Part shown: in pieces, positions 5,867 to 7,617 of the stretch | Layout of the letters: the number at the start of each line of letters is the position of its first letter | Position numbering within the stretch: the first letter of the stretch is position 1 | Origin: Nitrospirota bacterium | Lineage (GTDB): Bacteria; Nitrospirota_A; Leptospirillia; Leptospirillales; Leptospirillaceae | Direction of reading: 5' to 3' | DNA length: 7,617 nt | Assembly (NCBI GenBank): GCA_021838765.1 | Contig: JAKCCY010000127.1 | Location: 1-7,617, forward strand | Notes under the pieces: model-generated | Seen by the model: only the letters and a program-made list of their open reading frames with translations | The model's database searches: none | Told to the model about the DNA's origin: nothing | Translations under genes and position numbers: made by a program

Positions 5867-6697
5867 TCAATGGGCAGGTTTCTTGCCGGATTGTTCGGCT
5901 CTTCGCAGAAGCAGGAACATTCCTGTCAGGTAGATGAACACGGTAAGGATCATGATCAGTGGCGGCTTTGACCGGTAACCCAGAAAGTCGGCAACCATAC
6001 CGCCGAAATAGGAATGTTCGCTCAGTATCCTGCTGGTATCCCATGTCTGGAAGATGATCGGGGGAAGAATCCCCATGGAGACAAGTCGTCCTGTGCCGGC
6101 AGCAAGCATTCCTCCGGCCATGATGATCAGAAGGACCGATGAAATTCTGAGAAATGTCGATATGGGAATGTGTTTTGTCGTTCTGAACAGGACGACGACA
6201 AGAAGGATCGCGGTGGCTGATCCGGCAAGTCCGGCAAGCATTGGAGCTGTTACCGATTCACCCGGACCTGATTGAAGGGAGATCCCCCAGAGAAAAAGAA
6301 CCGTTTCAAGTCCTTCCCGGAATACACCCATAAAAGCCAGCAAAAACAGGATCCATACATTTTCGGTCCTGATGGCCTCGGTCGCCTTTTTTTTGAGCTC
6401 TCCACCCTGTTCGCGTCCATTTTTGGCCATCCAGATAACCATATAGGAGAGAAAAATTGTTGGCAGAAAAAAGACACATATATCAAGGATGTTTTTTGCA
6501 TTGCCGGAGAGAAAGGACTCAAGGTGATCGGCAAGAAGCCCAAGGACCAGACAGCAGGCAACGGCTATTGCCGCCCCCATCAGGACAAACCGCTGACCCT
6601 TCCGGTCGCCCAGACGCTTAAGCGTGGCAAGAAGTATGCCCACAAGAAGTGACGCTTCAAGGGTTTCCCGTACGAGGATCAAATATGTCTCAATCAA
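5867..6697 (-). CDS. efeU: FTR1/EfeU-family high-affinity iron permease
   Basis: This 276-residue integral membrane protein has about seven predicted helices. It carries the two REXXE iron-binding motifs of the FTR1/EfeU family: RETLE (10-14) in the first helix and REGLE (127-131) in the fourth. These glutamates pass Fe3+ through the inner membrane in the family. Length matches E. coli EfeU and bacterial FTR1 proteins. The start is TTG 6697, with GAGGGGGA seven bases upstream on the minus strand; no ATG gives the first REXXE helix intact. The downstream cupredoxin gene starts 13 bases after the stop, making a two-gene operon. No complete EfeO (M75 peptidase domain) or EfeB peroxidase is visible, so this is a reduced form of the Efe system. 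A near-consensus promoter and Fur-like box directly upstream point to repression by iron. The symbol is by family, not proven orthology. Confidence 0.92.
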   Translation of the reverse strand: MIETYLILVRETLEASLLVGILLATLKRLGDRKGQRFVLMGAAIAVACCLVLGLLADHLESFLSGNAKNILDICVFFLPTIFLSYMVIWMAKNGREQGGELKKKATEAIRTENVWILFLLAFMGVFREGLETVLFLWGISLQSGPGESVTAPMLAGLAGSATAILLVVVLFRTTKHIPISTFLRISSVLLIIMAGGMLAAGTGRLVSMGILPPIIFQTWDTSRILSEHSYFGGMVADFLGYRSKPPLIMILTVFIYLTGMFLLLRRAEQSGKKPAH

Positions 6698-6718
6698 GCC
6701 CAGTCCCCCTCACTAATT

Positions 6719-6737
6719 GAGATTCATTATCATGATC
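6719..6737 (-). promoter_or_regulatory. Fur-box-like operator of the iron permease operon
   Basis: On the minus strand the 19 bases GATCATGATAATGAATCTC match the Fur consensus GATAATGATAATCATTATC at 15 positions. The site begins two bases after the -10 hexamer and covers the expected transcription start, the usual place for a repressor. Together with the iron permease it controls, this makes a Fur-family repressor the likely regulator; no fur gene is in the window. Confidence 0.7.
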
Positions 6738-6739
6738 AC

Positions 6740-6768
6740 ATTCTATCCTGTGGAGGTGATGCTGTCAA
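6740..6768 (-). promoter_or_regulatory. Sigma-70-type promoter of the iron permease operon
   Basis: On the minus strand TTGACA (6768-6763) is a perfect -35 box. After a 17-base spacer it is followed by TAGAAT (6745-6740), five of six for the -10 box. Transcription would start near 6733, inside the Fur-like box, leaving a leader of about 35 bases before the TTG start. Confidence 0.75.
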
Positions 6769-6940
6769 ATTGAGTCGGAAATAGAATATTTTAAAAAATA
6801 GAAGTCATTCCTCAGGATCAAAAGATTCTTCACCGAAGAGAAGTAAAGAGGACGGAAAAGAAACTGTCATGTCTTGCTTTCAGAGAGCTCCGATCACCTT
6901 TCCCGTTTGATGAGCATGGCCCAACGAAGGAGATTGCCTG

Positions 6941-7033
6941 ATGGCTCTGGATGAAGAAACCAGTCGTATACTAAAGGAAAATGAATCTCTCAAGAAAGAG
7001 CTTTCATCCGTCCATGAGATTTTTGAACATTAG
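6941..7033 (+). CDS. Small coiled-coil ORF, 30 residues, possibly a truncated gene
   Basis: ATG 6941 has an excellent ribosome binding site, AAGGAG (6927-6932, spacing 8), and reads 30 codons to TAG 7031. The peptide is charged and helical: positions 3, 10, 17, 21, 24 and 28 are L, I, L, L, V and F in a regular 3-4 heptad with Asn14 in the core, so nearly all of it should form a coiled coil. No family is recognised. The same frame continues after the amber codon for 26 more codons (PAHNGMVRAAWGG and on) to TAG 7112-7114, right at the foot of a strong hairpin. It may therefore be a broken 57-codon gene, a readthrough gene, or the stub of a longer coiled-coil protein. Mobile-element debris next to it favours decay. 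It is divergent from the iron permease. Confidence 0.4.
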   Translation: MALDEETSRILKENESLKKELSSVHEIFEH

Positions 7034-7039
7034 CCCGCG

Positions 7040-7169
7040 CATAATGGAATGGTCCGTGCAGCCTGGGGTGGGATGCCGGCTCCTGATCGGGTATTCTTTC
7101 CCGGACAAAAATAGGGAGAGGCGCCAAGAACGCCTCTCCCCCAAACGCAAAACACCCTTTTCCATTATG
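7040..7169. repeat. Perfect 10-bp inverted repeat enclosing 110 bp
   Basis: CATAATGGAA (7040-7049) recurs inverted as TTCCATTATG (7160-7169). The enclosed 110 bases hold a strong hairpin and no gene of their own. The arrangement would suit a miniature inverted-repeat element or two operator half-sites. No target duplication is visible on the flanks. Confidence 0.4.
7104..7140 (-). terminator. Strong hairpin with T tract on the minus strand
   Basis: GGGAGAGGCG (7114-7123) and CGCCTCTCCC (7131-7140) are perfect 10-base arms around a 7-base loop. Read on the minus strand, the stem is followed by TATTTTTGTC, giving a terminator form that would stop leftward transcription, for example readthrough from the transposase. 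On the plus strand no T tract follows directly. Confidence 0.6.
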
Positions 7170-7181
7170 TGAGGAGAACGC

Positions 7182-7214
7182 ATGAAAGTCGAGACCCCAA
7201 ACACGACCTGTTAG
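7182..7214 (+). pseudogene. 5' stub of a gene interrupted by an insertion sequence
   Basis: ATG 7182 follows GAGGAG (7171-7176, spacing 5) and reads MKVETPNTT. The next two codons, TGT TAG, already belong to the end of the insertion sequence (TGTTAGTAGCAAG from about 7209), so the IS supplies the stop. The strong binding site suggests that a real gene started here and was cut after nine codons. Nine residues are too few to identify it; the rest should lie beyond the other end of the IS, outside the window. Confidence 0.45.
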
Positions 7215-7263
7215 TAGCAAGTAGAATTGTCCGGTTTTGTAGCAAATGATTTGTCCGCTTTTT
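7214..7263 (+). repeat. Two tandem 25-bp repeats at the IS end
   Basis: GTAGCAAGTAGAATTGTCC (7214-7232) and GTAGCAAATGATTTGTCC (7239-7256) start exactly 25 bases apart, and each is followed by G/C and a T run. They share GTAGCAA, TTGTCCG and the T run, with one small indel. Subterminal direct repeats of this kind are typical transposase-binding sites. Confidence 0.6.
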
Positions 7264-7294
7264 TCGATTTGAGAAATCAGGGGTTCTCCCGTTC

Positions 7295-7617
7295 TCAGAC
7301 CAGAGCTTCAACCGGGCGGATTCCGGTTGAAGGGGCTTTGGCACGTGGTTCCTTTTTCGTTGTTTTGTTCTCCGGTTTTTCGAAAGGATAGTCGGCAAGC
7401 TTCCGGGGCCCATGGAATAGGGAAAGCGATCCGTCGGGATGCCGGTGGATCCGGACCTTGGCCCGGACATAATGGAGCCGGTAGCGGTCCGAAGGAATCT
7501 GCAGGATCCGCCCCTCGAAAGACACGCAGTTGTCGTTGCCAACAATCCGCTCGAAGTGTTCGCAGAGGATCTCGTCAAGAGATTCTCCGATCCAGGGGAC
7601 GAAGGCCGATCCCGCCT
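7295..7617 (-). CDS. DDE integrase-type transposase, C-terminal part (5' end outside window), ISNCY/IS1202-like
   Basis: The minus-strand frame enters at the right edge and runs about 107 codons to TGA at 7295-7297. It reads AGSAFVPWIGESLDEILC, then VGNDNCVSFEGRILQIP, YRLHYVRAKVRIHRHPDG and LSLFHGPRKLADY. This is the post-catalytic beta-rich C-terminal region of rve-type DDE transposases; the HYV-A-V-H-PDG and FHGPR patterns are ones I associate with the ISNCY/IS1202 group, with IS481 as the alternative. The final 30 residues are a Lys/Pro-rich tail. The catalytic DDE core would lie to the right. GTG 7525 is internal, not the real start. The gene stops about 85 bases before the element tip, and a terminator-like hairpin sits beyond the IS on the same strand. 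Confidence 0.82.
   Translation of the reverse strand, partial: AGSAFVPWIGESLDEILCEHFERIVGNDNCVSFEGRILQIPSDRYRLHYVRAKVRIHRHPDGSLSLFHGPRKLADYPFEKPENKTTKKEPRAKAPSTGIRPVEALV

Larger units (their letters stand above)
7209..7617 (-). mobile_element. Insertion sequence, transposase-3' end (other end outside window)
   Basis: The element appears to end with TGTTAGTAGCAAG at about 7209 and runs off the right edge. It contains the end of a DDE transposase on the minus strand. Between the gene and the tip are two copies of a 25-base repeat, which look like transposase binding sites. The boundary is inferred from the TG at the tip and from the cut reading frame next to it. Confidence 0.7.

Noticed and set aside
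7165..7578. 137-codon minus-strand frame at the right edge
   Set aside because: Wrong frame over the transposase C-terminus and across the IS tip; the adjacent frame carries the conserved transposase sequence.
1..7617. CRISPR array, tRNA or rRNA genes
   Set aside because: No regularly spaced repeats and no tRNA or rRNA signature sequences were seen on either strand.

Overview
The window reads as about 7.6 kb of chromosome from an acidophilic, iron-associated bacterium. A Leptospirillum-like member of the Nitrospirota would fit, but that placement is an inference from gene content and protein style, not a database match. Several genes appear to use TTG starts with strong purine-rich ribosome binding sites. 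The segment is an ordinary housekeeping and signalling block flanked by transposon debris.

Layout. Positions 1-111 are the last codons of an IS200/IS605-type TnpB, followed by a strong hairpin that may belong to its guide RNA or element end. Positions 112-958 hold no convincing protein gene. They do hold a pair of DnaA-box-like sites, several AT-rich palindromes and, at about 641-743, a structured leader that resembles a cyclic-di-GMP-I (GEMM) aptamer. Next is a large membrane diguanylate cyclase (MASE1-PAS-PAS-GGDEF, + strand). It ends in a perfect terminator hairpin shared with the convergent argA-like N-acetylglutamate synthase gene (- strand). Divergent from argA is an unrecognised lipoprotein (+). 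Convergent to that is a two-gene iron unit on the - strand: an FTR1/EfeU-type iron permease followed by a small secreted cupredoxin. The unit has a near-consensus sigma-70 promoter and a Fur-box-like palindrome (15 of 19 bases) over the expected transcription start.

The right end (6941-7617) is a disturbed accessory zone. It has a short coiled-coil ORF with an in-frame amber codon, a strong hairpin, a 10-bp inverted repeat 110 bp apart, and the first nine codons of a gene cut by an insertion sequence. The IS terminal repeats start at about 7209, and its DDE transposase runs off the right edge on the - strand.

The best candidates for a second look are the possible c-di-GMP riboswitch upstream of a c-di-GMP synthase (a potential feedback loop), the Fur-controlled FTR1-cupredoxin operon whose cupredoxin lacks the usual Cys and Met copper ligands, and the interrupted genes at the right edge. 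I do not see a clear multi-gene novel system.
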